DNA of 64,000 nucleotides from Hyphomicrobiales bacterium (GTDB lineage Bacteria > Pseudomonadota > Alphaproteobacteria > Rhizobiales > Rhizobiaceae): positions 16,524 to 80,523 of the forward strand of contig UCFC01000031.1 of the NCBI GenBank assembly GCA_900471515.1, written 5' to 3'. Under the pieces are notes generated by a model that did no database searches, was not told the DNA's origin, and saw only the letters and a program-made list of their open reading frames with translations. The translations under genes were made by a program, and so were the position numbers. This document shows, one piece after another, positions 43,354 through 51,007 of the stretch; position 1 is the first letter of the stretch; every line of letters starts with the position of its first letter.

Positions 43354-45570
43354 ATGGAACGCCGCCTTGCAGCAGTACTGATTGCCGACATTGTGGGCTA
43401 TGGCCGTCTAAGCCAGGTCGACGAGGAGGGCACGCGTCTGCGTTTCCAGGCAGATCTGAGGGACGTCGTCGCGCCGCTGATCGCGCGCCACAGCGGACGG
43501 CTGGTCAAGACGATGGGCGATGGGCTGCTGGTCGAATTCCACAGCGTCGTCGACGCCATGAACTGCGCCATAGACGTGCAGAAGCAGAAGGCCGAACGGA
43601 ATGTCGGCGTTCACGCCGACCGGCGCCTGGACTTTCGCATCGGCATCAACCTGGGCGACATTATCGTCGAGGGCGAGGATATCCATGGCGACGGCGTCAA
43701 TCTCGCCGACCGGATGCAGGCGCTCGCAGAGCCCGGCGGAATCGCGATCTCGGGTGCGGCCTACGACCAGGTGAAATCGAAGCTCGCGGTCGGTTTCGTC
43801 TCTCTCGGCACTCAAAGGGTCAAAAGCATCGCCGAACCCGTGCGTGTCTACCGCGTGGTGTTCGATCCGGCCGCGGCGAAGACGTTTGCCAACCTGCGCA
43901 GCTATCTCGGCCGCCGGCGCACCGCGGCGATCGCCGCCGCCGCCGTCCTCGCCATTCTGGCGGGGGCGGCACTGTGGTGGCAGCCGTGGGGGCTGCTCGA
44001 AAGCCCGTCCTTGACCCAGCGCTTCGCCTATCCCCTGCCGGACAAGCCTTCCGTTGCCGTTCTGCCGTTCATCAATGTCAGCGGCGACGTGGCGCACGAT
44101 CATCTTGCCGAAGGCCTGACCGACGATCTGATTACGGAACTGTCGAAAGTTTCCGGCCTGTTCGTCATCGCGCGCCATTCCGTTTTCGCGGTGCGCGACG
44201 ATGGCGGCAAGATACAGGACGTGGCGGCCGAACTCGGGGTTCACTACGTCCTAGAGGGCACGTTGCAGCGCGCCGGTTCGCGATTGCGCATCAACGTCAA
44301 ACTGATCGATGCGCTGACCGGGCTTTCGATCTGGGCCGAGCGCTATGACCGCGAATATGCCGATCTCTTTGCGGTGCAGGACGACGTCATCAGCAAGATT
44401 ATCGCCGCACTTGCCATCAGGCTCAGCGACGGCGAGCGCACGCAGCTGGCGCAGATCCCGACGGAAAATCTCGAAGCCTATGATTATTACATGCGCGCCG
44501 AACAGGCGGGGCTCACCTATGGAGACGTGGCGACCTATCGTGAGGCGCTGTCCTATTACCAGAAGGCGATCGATCTCGATCCGAATTTTGCCGATGCGCA
44601 TGCGGGAATCGCGCGGATTGCCGTCGATGTCTGGCGCAACGACTACAATATCCTCTGGTCGGCCGCCGTTGCCCGCAAGATCGCCTACGACGCGGCAGGG
44701 GAGGCGCTGAAGATCGATCCGAACAATGCGCGCGCGCATACGGTGCTTGCCCTCCTGCAACTGGTCGACGGGCGCCAGACGGAGGCGCTGATTTCGGCCA
44801 ACCGCGCCGTGCAGGCGCAGCCGAGCGATGCCGAAGCCTATGCCAACCTGGCGCTGGTGCTTGCGCATATCGGCAATCACGAGCAGGCGGTCGAGGAAAT
44901 GGAGAAAGCGCTGCGTTTCGATCCTTCGCCTTCGGCAGGCTTCCAGCTGCTGGCCGGCATCGTTTTCTACATCGTCGGAGACGAGGACCGGGCGATCTCG
45001 CTGATGGAGGCCGCCCGCGACGCCTTGCCCAATGCGGAGGCGGCACGCGAATATCTGACGGCGGCCTATATAGACGACGGGGACAGGACGCGCAGCCTGC
45101 AGGAGAAAACCAAGCTGCTCGAACTCTTTTCCGAGAGCAACCTGACCTATTACAGCTATCTCTACGACTACTGGCGCAGCGACGATCTGAGCAAGCATCT
45201 CGGCCGCCTGCGCAAAGCCGGCATTCCGGACTGGCCCTTTGGTTTCCAGGGCGAGAAGGGCGATCTCGTCACCGGCGAAGAGCTGCGCGACCTCATCGGC
45301 GACAAGACCTGGACCGGCAAACACCGCAACGGCACGCAGTTCGTGCAGTTCTTCGACAAGGCGGGCAATACCGCCTATCGCAGCGCCAATACGAACATTA
45401 CCGGCACTGTCGAAATCAGGGGAGACTGGCTCTGCGAGAAATTTCCGGGCTATTTCCTCGACCGGATGGTCTGCGGCAACGTCTACCGCAATCACGCCAC
45501 CGAAGAGCCCGGCGCGACATATGTGCATGTCACGCCGCAGGCGCTGAAATTCTTCTCGATCGAGCGCTGA
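43354..45570 (+). CDS. Class III adenylate/guanylate cyclase with TM, FlgO-like and TPR regions
   Basis: A 738-residue membrane signalling protein. Residues 1-170 form a class III nucleotide cyclase: the metal-binding Asp pair is in LIADIVGYGRLS and KTMGDGLLVEF, and HGDGVNLADRMQALAEPGGI completes the dimer site. One transmembrane helix follows (about residues 190-212). Then comes a periplasmic segment starting PSVAVLPFINVSGD (TolB/FlgO-like, 230-350), TPR repeats (about 385-560) and a C-terminal domain of about 150 residues with two Cys. Rhizobia carry many such proteins, converting an envelope signal to cAMP. The ligand is unknown. It is a lone gene. Confidence 0.87.
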   Translation: MERRLAAVLIADIVGYGRLSQVDEEGTRLRFQADLRDVVAPLIARHSGRLVKTMGDGLLVEFHSVVDAMNCAIDVQKQKAERNVGVHADRRLDFRIGINLGDIIVEGEDIHGDGVNLADRMQALAEPGGIAISGAAYDQVKSKLAVGFVSLGTQRVKSIAEPVRVYRVVFDPAAAKTFANLRSYLGRRRTAAIAAAAVLAILAGAALWWQPWGLLESPSLTQRFAYPLPDKPSVAVLPFINVSGDVAHDHLAEGLTDDLITELSKVSGLFVIARHSVFAVRDDGGKIQDVAAELGVHYVLEGTLQRAGSRLRINVKLIDALTGLSIWAERYDREYADLFAVQDDVISKIIAALAIRLSDGERTQLAQIPTENLEAYDYYMRAEQAGLTYGDVATYREALSYYQKAIDLDPNFADAHAGIARIAVDVWRNDYNILWSAAVARKIAYDAAGEALKIDPNNARAHTVLALLQLVDGRQTEALISANRAVQAQPSDAEAYANLALVLAHIGNHEQAVEEMEKALRFDPSPSAGFQLLAGIVFYIVGDEDRAISLMEAARDALPNAEAAREYLTAAYIDDGDRTRSLQEKTKLLELFSESNLTYYSYLYDYWRSDDLSKHLGRLRKAGIPDWPFGFQGEKGDLVTGEELRDLIGDKTWTGKHRNGTQFVQFFDKAGNTAYRSANTNITGTVEIRGDWLCEKFPGYFLDRMVCGNVYRNHATEEPGATYVHVTPQALKFFSIER

Positions 45571-45604
45571 CGGGCAAAGCCCGGATTGTCAAAAGGGCAG
45601 CCGC

Positions 45605-46117
45605 CTATTGGGCGGACGGATGCTGCCAGTCCTTCTGCGCCTTTTCCGAGATCAGGATGTTCTGCACTTCCGACCAGTGCTTCTGGGAATCGACCACTTT
45701 CGTCGGGTTCTTCACCAGTCCCTCGGCGGCCCCCGGATCGTAGCTGATATAGAGCTTGCCGTCGATGATCCGCCAGGCATTCGGGTCGATATTGGTCGTC
45801 ACCGTTCCGAAGGACACGCCATCGGCGCAGTAGCCGCCATATTGCGGGGCATATTTGCCGGGATCCTTGACGAACATGTCGCGATGTTCGGCGCTGGCGA
45901 AATACCAGGTCGCGCCCAGCCAGTGGTGGGAATATTGCGGCGATCCCTGCACCGCCTTGTCGTCGGTGAAATAGGCGACCGGGTCGTAGCCCTTGATCGC
46001 CACATCCCCGAAATAGCCGGTATTGACGAAATCCTCCGCCGGGGCGGGTTCGGCAAGCAGCAGGACGGCAAGGCCGCCCATGGCCGCAGCCTTCACAAAT
46101 CCATTCCAGTGAGACAT
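45605..46117 (-). CDS. Exported YHS-domain protein
   Basis: A 170-residue protein with a signal peptide (FVKAAAMGGLAVLLLAEPAPA, about residue 7-27) and a YHS domain (VAIKGYDPVAYF, GATWYFASAEHRDMFVKDPG and YGGYCADGVS). The YHS fold often binds metals; the Cys in YCADG and His in SAEHRD are candidate ligands. Related periplasmic proteins are found beside redox or copper genes, but none adjoin here. It lies 30 bp upstream of nothing else on its strand and convergent with the cyclase gene. Confidence 0.85.
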   Translation of the reverse strand: MSHWNGFVKAAAMGGLAVLLLAEPAPAEDFVNTGYFGDVAIKGYDPVAYFTDDKAVQGSPQYSHHWLGATWYFASAEHRDMFVKDPGKYAPQYGGYCADGVSFGTVTTNIDPNAWRIIDGKLYISYDPGAAEGLVKNPTKVVDSQKHWSEVQNILISEKAQKDWQHPSAQ

Positions 46118-46147
46118 TTCATTGCTCCCGTTTCCAGGCGCGCACGG

Positions 46148-46738
46148 TCATTTGCGCTTCGTGCACTCGTCATAGAGCCACTGACCGGTAAGGTCCGCGC
46201 CCTGACAGGCGGCGCCCGCTTTCAACAATAGGGTGACGGAATCCCAGTGCGACCGCCATCCGGCCTGCGTCACCGGCGTGTAGCCGTTTCGTTCCTTCGG
46301 CTCGATATCGGCCTTCTGCGCGAGCAGGAAAGCAATGATATCGGCGTGGCCTTCTTCGGCCGCCGCGTGCAGCGGCGTCATGCTGTAGAAGTTCTTGTGG
46401 TCGTTGACCGAGGTGCCTCTCGCCACGAGAAGTTCCACGACATCGAGATGGCCGCCATAGGCCGCCGCATGCAGGGCCGTCAGCCCGCCCTTGTTGCGGA
46501 TTTCGATGTCGCAGCCCCGGTCGAGAAGAAGGGCGACGACATCGGCCTTGCCCGAAAGAGCTGCGATCAGCAGCGCCGGCTCGCCGGTGGCGTCAGGCTC
46601 GGAGAGGTTTGCACCCTGATCCGCAAGCTGCCTGACGCGCTCGACATTGCCCTCGCGCGCAGCGTCATGCAGCGGTCCCGCCGAAGCGGCGGAAATCCCA
46701 AGGCCGAGACAGATGAAGCTTGCCCAAAACACATTCAT
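46148..46738 (-). CDS. Exported ankyrin-repeat protein
   Basis: A 196-residue protein with a signal peptide (MNVFWASFICLGLGISAASA) and about five ankyrin repeats covering residues 22-175 (e.g. GPLHDAAREGNVERVRQLAD; GLTALHAAAYGGHLDVVELL; MTPLHAAAEEGHADIIAFLL). It ends with two Cys (AACQGADL; YDECTK). Secreted ankyrin proteins bind partner proteins in the periplasm or outside; the partner is unknown. It is 30 bp upstream of the YHS gene on the same strand, so the two may form an operon. Start 46738 gives the clean signal peptide. Confidence 0.85.
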   Translation of the reverse strand: MNVFWASFICLGLGISAASAGPLHDAAREGNVERVRQLADQGANLSEPDATGEPALLIAALSGKADVVALLLDRGCDIEIRNKGGLTALHAAAYGGHLDVVELLVARGTSVNDHKNFYSMTPLHAAAEEGHADIIAFLLAQKADIEPKERNGYTPVTQAGWRSHWDSVTLLLKAGAACQGADLTGQWLYDECTKRK

Positions 46739-47012
46739 CGCGCACCCCCGTCTTGCCATCCCTGGCCTCACAAGCGCGAAAACGTGGTTAAGCTACCATG
46801 AATATGCGCAACCGACAATAAATAGCGGTGTTGTCTGACACCAGTATCCGGAATATGTGGGAATCTCTGGGATTGTTTGGGAACTTGCGAAAACTGTCCG
46901 GAAATCAGGGCTTTCTGCGCCAAAAGCTCAAATTTGAGTGACGATCTTTTTGACATCCCCAAACAGCCTCACGCAACAAAATTAGTCGATTGGGCGGGGA
47001 ATCCCCAACTGC

Positions 47013-47029
47013 TTCGAAAAACCTTCAAA
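47013..47029. repeat. 17-bp imperfect palindrome, left pair copy 1
   Basis: TTCGAAAAACCTTCAAA; shares 12 of 17 positions with the right-side copy TTTGAGCGGCCTTCAAA. Confidence 0.45.
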
Positions 47030-47043
47030 ATCCCAAAAGCGCC

Positions 47044-47060
47044 TTCGAGCGGTCCTCAAA
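47044..47060. repeat. 17-bp imperfect palindrome, left pair copy 2
   Basis: TTCGAGCGGTCCTCAAA; 14 of 17 match TTTGAACGATCCTCAAA at 50069-50085. Confidence 0.55.
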
Positions 47061-47109
47061 TCCTGCAATTCGAGGCTTTTTGAATTTCAGATAGTGAGTA
47101 GATAGTTGC

Positions 47110-47383
47110 TGACCTTGCCCCGTTGAAATGATCCATTTTGAAGTAAGCTCTGGCCCATTGAGAGGACCAGGGAATGAAGCGCAATCGTTTCACAGACGAG
47201 CAGATCATCAGCATTCTGAAGGAGCACGAGGCGGGCACGCCGGTCTCGGAGCTTTGCCGCAAGCACGGCGTCAGCGATGCCAGCATCTATAAGTGGAAAG
47301 CCAAATACGGCGGCATGGACGTGTCCGAGGCCAAGCGGCTGAAGACGCTGGAAGACGAGAACACGAAGCTGAAGCGTATCGCG
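47110..47383 (+). mobile_element. 5' fragment of an IS3-family (IS407-like) element
   Basis: Begins with the terminal-repeat-like TGACCTTGCCCC at 47110 and contains the leader and first 70 codons of orfA. The similarity to IS3-family orfA stops near codon 70 (about 47383), where the end of the orphan gene on the other strand begins. The rest of orfA, all of orfB and the right end are missing, so this copy cannot move by itself. Confidence 0.75.
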
Positions 47384-47416
47384 CTACACAATCAGTTCGA
47401 TATGCTCGGCAAGTGA
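47174..47416 (+). pseudogene. Truncated IS3-family transposase OrfA
   Basis: The product starts MKRNRFTDEQIISILKEHEA and includes the helix-turn-helix ELCRKHGVSDASIYKWKAKYGG and the leucine-zipper start KRLKTLEDENTKLKR, all as in OrfA of the IS2/IS407 groups, which binds the terminal repeats and yields the OrfAB transposase by frameshifting. After KLKR the sequence becomes foreign (IALHNQFDMLGK), so the last 15-20 residues and the frameshift window are lost. Probably non-functional, but the DNA-binding part is intact and could still act as a repressor of related elements. Confidence 0.85.
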
Positions 47417-48247
47417 CTTGTCTTTCACGGCTATGTGTTGCGAGACATCGCTACCCATTGCAAAGAGCAGGCGCCGCTCCCGTTCTTCGCGAAAGCTATT
47501 TGGCTTTGTAAAGGCCGAAGCAGCTTCAGTAATTCTAATTAGTTCGTCCAGGTGGTTATCGGCAAGGTATTCGAGCAAGGTCTGCTTCAAATCTCCCAGG
47601 CCATTAAGGGCAAACATTAGGTCAGGAAGTTCGCTTTTCGCTCGAACAACTTTAACATCCGAGTAGCTCATGTCTCGGATCGCGTAGCGAGTCGCCCCCG
47701 CAAGATCTGCGATCTTCTTAGTGAATTCAGTTAACCGGTTTATTTTTAAGAGCCTTTTGCCAAACTTGATATGCCGAAGATTTCGTTCGCTCTTTCGCGC
47801 ATCTGACGAGGTGCAAATAATCAGGGCGTTGTGGCCTGAGCTCGATTGAAGATCAGCGAAACGGATCGGACCCTGCAGGTGTACCATCCCAAAGCCTTCT
47901 CGCTCATCCCGTGCAAGTTCGTTTTCAATAACGTGGTAATGGGATAGGGGCGTTAAACGGATATCGCCATCAAGCCAGTACCTCAAACCACTATCATCCG
48001 TAAACTTGTAGGCGGAGTCGCCTTGGAGGGGGGGTGTTTCAGCTGGCGTGATCGCAATACGCTTGTAGTCAAGCGGCGCACGGTTGGCGATTTTGTCAAG
48101 GTAGGCGCCCGCAATCCTAACCGACTCCAGGACTTGTTTATCGGTCAACTTTGTGTGTTCTTTTCCAATGGAAATCACACTGAGGATGAGGGACCGGCCT
48201 TCCTTGCAGAGCTTATATCCTCTATCTGCTATAAATTCCACGGACAT
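47384..48247 (-). CDS. Orphan protein of unknown function in IS-bounded block
   Basis: A 287-residue soluble protein with codon use and GC content clearly lower than chromosomal neighbours. The middle reads YKFTDDSGLRYWLDGDIRLT, then LSHYHVIENELARDEREGFG; this aromatic-Lys-Phe plus RDEREG arrangement is reminiscent of DUF2971-type proteins of accessory and defence islands, but I cannot claim membership. The C-terminal half is helical (LRHIKFGKRLLKINRL; ARKSERN). The stop lies exactly at the truncated IS fragment, so the natural C-terminus may have been altered by the insertion. The start ATG 48247 lacks a strong ribosome site. It is 70 bp from the deleted IS copy upstream. Confidence 0.6.
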   Translation of the reverse strand: MSVEFIADRGYKLCKEGRSLILSVISIGKEHTKLTDKQVLESVRIAGAYLDKIANRAPLDYKRIAITPAETPPLQGDSAYKFTDDSGLRYWLDGDIRLTPLSHYHVIENELARDEREGFGMVHLQGPIRFADLQSSSGHNALIICTSSDARKSERNLRHIKFGKRLLKINRLTEFTKKIADLAGATRYAIRDMSYSDVKVVRAKSELPDLMFALNGLGDLKQTLLEYLADNHLDELIRITEAASAFTKPNSFREERERRLLFAMGSDVSQHIAVKDKSLAEHIELIV

Positions 48248-48317
48248 AAGTAACCGCTTTCAACTCTAGTTTTAATAGTTGAATATTTAGGGGCTTCGCC
48301 CGTGAGGCGGACCCGAT

Positions 48318-48824
48318 TGACCTGCCACTGAACTTTCATTCAGCGGCGATTAGAGCCTCGGCGGTTTTGAATACGCCAAGTGGCGCGGTGTGAGCAACCG
48401 GCAGAAACGCGAAGCTTTCATCTTGCGTAGCGTTGGAGCCGGTTGCGGCGATGGACCCGGCATAGCTTGCCGGGGTCTGATATCCGAGCGATGAGTGCGG
48501 CCGGAAATGATTATGATCCTCTGCCCATTCGGAAATGGCGCTGCGGGCGTGGCCGAGACCGAAGAACAGGCTCTCGTTCAGCAGCTCGTCGCGCATGCGG
48601 CCGTTGAAGGATTCGACGTAGCTGTTCTGCATCGCTTTCCCGGCGCGATGTAGTGCCATTCGACCTTGTGCTCCTTCGACCACGCGAGGATGGCGTTCGA
48701 GGTGAACTCCGTGCCGTTGTCGGAGACGATCATTCCCGGCTTGCCGCGCCGTTCGATCAGCGCGTCCGTCCTTCAATGGGCCGGACTCTAATCAATTCTG
48801 GAGGAAATTCGCAGTGGCAGGTCA
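48318..48824 (-). mobile_element. Internally deleted IS3-family element (507 bp) with 13-bp terminal inverted repeats
   Basis: TGACCTGCCACTG at 48318-48330 and its exact complement CAGTGGCAGGTCA at 48812-48824 bound the copy. Read on the minus strand it has the left-end leader up to CGGCCCATTGAAGGAC, then jumps directly to the 3' part of orfB at GGACGCGCTGATCGAACGG (about 48768). All of orfA and most of orfB are deleted, apparently through a GGAC microhomology. No target-site duplication is evident. Such a MITE-like derivative could be moved by a full-length relative. Confidence 0.8.
48336..48768 (-). pseudogene. IS3-family transposase OrfB, C-terminal remnant with frameshift
   Basis: The 5' part reads DALIERRGKPGMIVSDNGTE with the second catalytic Asp of the DDE integrase core, then SNAILAWSKEHKVEWHYIAPGK. 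After GGGAAAG one C is missing (about 48640), shifting into the frame that gives MQNSYVESFNGRMRDELLNE, containing the catalytic Glu, and on to the end FKTAEALIAAE. The catalytic core is therefore incomplete: the first Asp is deleted and the frame is broken. Non-functional. Confidence 0.85.
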
Positions 48825-48961
48825 GGGCAAGGTCACGAGTGGTGAACTCAAATTTGCCTATCTGACCGTAAAAGAAAGTTTCGGTACTGCCTCACCTGAT
48901 AGCTGCCGTTCGGAAGAATCTGGTAGTGCTACGCGCCCGTATTCACAGCGGAGAGGCGCAA

Positions 48962-50035
48962 ATGACGCTCATTGTCGCGGTCGACATGGAACCTGGAATG
49001 ATCATTCTGGGCGACGCGCTTATCAGTGGCCCAAATCCGGGCAAAAAGGAGTTGTTGCTCCCAACATTCGCTACGCCGAACGAATTTCTGGGAGATGGCT
49101 ACCCTCAAGCAGTGCACCTGGAAAGAAAGGTGATAACGCTTTCGCCGTACATCTGCGTAGGATGGGCCGGCGATCGAGAGGGAATTCGGCCATTTTTTGA
49201 ACGGCTCTACAGCCACGTGCAATCCGCTCAGCCGACAAAGCGGCAGCTCGAAGAGTTTGTGAAATCATCTGGATTGCATGAACTGTCCAGAGAAAACTCC
49301 GCGTTTATTGCGGGGTACACTACCGACGGGCTCGAAATTCATCGCCATATTCTGGAGAAATTCGGCTCGATAGAAGGCGCTGGCACGGGACTGTCGGATT
49401 TTAAGGCTCGTTTTGCAAAAATGATCGTTGACGGTAAACGAGGCGGTCGCATGCCTTCGGAGGTTGCTCTCGCGATCACCACGGAAATGTTCTCGCGCCA
49501 AACCAACAGTGGATGGGGGCTCGATAGCCAGTTTGGAGCGTTCTTCGAGACAATTGTTCTGGAACGGGGATTTGGCTTCGAGCCACTGACAAACTGCATG
49601 ATTGTATATCGGCAGTGGTGGCGAGACTCCCAGTCGCATGAGCAGAGACCCGGCCAGATAAATGCGGGTGCAATATGCACATTAGCTACCCGAATTATTT
49701 ACTTTAAGCACGTCGGCGACACTCTCGTGGTACTTTCTTGGTGGGAGGAGGACGGCCGTTGCGCACAATACGCAATAACTCCGCCTTTTCGACCGTATGC
49801 CGAACCGACAGACGATGCCTGGCCCGTGCAGTTCGCAATTGAAATTTTGCATAACCCGATTTCCCATCGAACCATACGAATAGTAAGAGATCCCGCTGAG
49901 TATTACGTCGGTTGGATGGGCAAGGGCTTGTTTGGCCGGAAAATTGCAAACTTCGATGAGAATTTCGCTGACGACATCTATTCCGCCTGTGACGAAATCG
50001 GCTGGTCGATTTGGGGCGACGACTTCAAAGAGTAG
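48962..50035 (+). CDS. Proteasome/HslV-like N-terminal-threonine hydrolase candidate with long C-terminal extension
   Basis: A 357-residue protein opening MTLIVAVDMEPGMIILGDAL. After Met removal Thr becomes residue 1 and Asp is residue 17 (ILGDALIS), the spacing of T1 and D17 in HslV and proteasome beta subunits. A basic ERK just before VITLSPYICVGWAGD can stand for K33, and GWAGDREGIRPFFERLYSHV mirrors the beta-subunit stretch GFAGxxADAxxLFERLE. NSAFIAGYTTDGLEIHRHIL followed by EGAGTG also fits the fold. The extra 150 C-terminal residues are unlike known subunits. GGAGAGG 6 bases before ATG 48962 sets the start. Codon use is foreign to the neighbourhood. This is my own motif reading; no catalytic activity is demonstrated. 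Confidence 0.7.
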   Translation: MTLIVAVDMEPGMIILGDALISGPNPGKKELLLPTFATPNEFLGDGYPQAVHLERKVITLSPYICVGWAGDREGIRPFFERLYSHVQSAQPTKRQLEEFVKSSGLHELSRENSAFIAGYTTDGLEIHRHILEKFGSIEGAGTGLSDFKARFAKMIVDGKRGGRMPSEVALAITTEMFSRQTNSGWGLDSQFGAFFETIVLERGFGFEPLTNCMIVYRQWWRDSQSHEQRPGQINAGAICTLATRIIYFKHVGDTLVVLSWWEEDGRCAQYAITPPFRPYAEPTDDAWPVQFAIEILHNPISHRTIRIVRDPAEYYVGWMGKGLFGRKIANFDENFADDIYSACDEIGWSIWGDDFKE

Positions 50036-50046
50036 TGTTGTGAGAT

Positions 50047-50063
50047 TTTGAGCGGCCTTCAAA
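50047..50063. repeat. 17-bp imperfect palindrome, right pair copy 1
   Basis: TTTGAGCGGCCTTCAAA, 12 bp after the stop of the hydrolase-like gene; pairs with copies at 47013-47060. Confidence 0.55.
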
Positions 50064-50068
50064 GAAGG

Positions 50069-50085
50069 TTTGAACGATCCTCAAA
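50069..50085. repeat. 17-bp imperfect palindrome, right pair copy 2
   Basis: TTTGAACGATCCTCAAA; 13 of 17 identical to the copy 22 bp to its left and 14 of 17 to 47044-47060. Confidence 0.55.
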
Positions 50086-50161
50086 ATTCCGGATTTTCGC
50101 GTCCGGCTACAAGCGGTGCCATTGCAGAGGGAACTATGGCCGCCTTGGCGGCTTGGGAAAA

Positions 50162-50237
50162 TGGTGGGCCCGGAGGGACTCGAACCCCCAACCAAGCGGT
50201 TATGAGCCGCCGGCTCTAACCATTGAGCTACAGGCCC
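50162..50237 (-). tRNA. tRNA-Ile2 (anticodon CAT, lysidine type)
   Basis: The minus-strand gene starts GGGCCTGTAGCTCAATGG and ends with the T-arm GGTTCGAGTCC and CGGGCCC followed by an encoded ACCA. Acceptor, D, anticodon and T stems all form; the anticodon loop is CTCATAA, anticodon CAT. The GCGG/CCGC anticodon stem followed by TTGGT and the absence of initiator features match the ileX-type tRNA whose C34 is converted to lysidine by TilS to read AUA. An elongator Met identity is less likely. Confidence 0.9.
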
Positions 50238-50532
50238 GGCACGTTTCGTGCGGTAAGCCGGGGCAATGGCACCCGCGGCTTTTGTCCGCTTAACGCAAAT
50301 CCGGGGCAGTCACAAGCCATGAGCGCAAGCATCTGTGGACGATGGATATTTCCGCTTTGCCCTCTGGAACCTTCGCGCGCCGGCTACATTTATCGCAGTC
50401 AGATCACAGCATGTCGCGCAAAAGTGCGGAGCGGTTTTGCGGTGACGGCATGGGGGAACAGGAGGCTGAAGCGTTGCACGCGGATCGAGGGATCGCGGCG
50501 CGCGCTTTTGGGCTGGAGAGGGCAATCGCAGA

Positions 50533-50901
50533 ATGGTGGCTTCCCAGGGTGCCGTGGTGCTCATCGTCGAGGATGAGCCGCTGATCAGGTTCAATATTCT
50601 GGACGTGCTCGAAGACGTGGGGCATGTGGCGCTCGAGGCCGGGAACGCGGATGAGGCGATGGTGCTGCTGAAAGCGCGCAACGATGTCGATATTCTCTTC
50701 ACCGACGTCAACATGGCCGGTTCGATGGACGGCATACAACTCGCCAAGCGGGTGCGGGCAATGCGGCCGAATATCGGCATCATCATCACGTCCGGCCTGG
50801 TGCGGCTCGATCCCATGTCGCTGCCGGCCAATACGGCTTTCCTGCCGAAACCCTATCAGCACGAGGCCCTGATTTCGGCGATCGCTTCGATGACGCGCTA
50901 G
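50533..50901 (+). CDS. Single-domain response regulator (CheY-like receiver)
   Basis: A 122-residue receiver domain without output domain. The acidic pair is in VLIVEDEPLIRFN (E14-D15), the phospho-acceptor Asp in ILFTDVNMAGSMDG (about residue 58), the conserved Thr/Ser in IIITSGL and the Lys in AFLPKPYQ. Such stand-alone receivers relay phosphate or act by protein contact; rhizobial ones often work with HWE-kinases in stress signalling. No kinase gene is adjacent. GGAGAGG lies 13 bases before the ATG. Confidence 0.88.
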   Translation: MVASQGAVVLIVEDEPLIRFNILDVLEDVGHVALEAGNADEAMVLLKARNDVDILFTDVNMAGSMDGIQLAKRVRAMRPNIGIIITSGLVRLDPMSLPANTAFLPKPYQHEALISAIASMTR

Positions 50902-50913
50902 CCGCTGTTGCCG

Positions 50914-50948
50914 CTCTCGATCTCCGGGGGAGTGCCGGAGATCGAGAG
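50914..50948. terminator. 14-bp perfect hairpin between converging response regulator and cinS
   Basis: CTCTCGATCTCCGG (50914-50927) pairs perfectly with CCGGAGATCGAGAG (50935-50948), 7-nt loop. No U-tract on either strand, but the position 13 bp after the regulator stop and 60 bp after cinS suits a shared bidirectional 3' end. Confidence 0.6.
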
Positions 50949-51007
50949 GCGCGGCCAGGGCTGAAGGGGAGGTCTGCTTCAAGCCCGGCCGCTGCCCCGG
51001 GGAGCCG

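Larger units (their letters stand above)
46739..47109. other. Lower-GC intergenic junction left of the IS/orphan block
   Basis: No gene is convincing. A 68-codon reading at 46877-47083 lacks a ribosome site. The segment contains short palindromes (CTCAAATTTGAG near 46925) and two copies of the degenerate TTYGA-N7-TCAAA motif (47013-47029, 47044-47060) that recurs in a pair at 50047-50085. Base composition drops clearly compared with the ankyrin gene, marking the start of the accessory block. Confidence 0.5.

Noticed and set aside
46877..47083. 68-codon plus-strand ORF left of the IS fragment
   Set aside because: No ribosome site and it runs through the palindromic repeat motifs; treated as intergenic.
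50162..50237. tRNA-Ile2 as the integration site of the accessory block
   Set aside because: No integrase gene is present and I see no duplicated tRNA 3' end on the far side of the block, so tRNA-directed integration is not supported.
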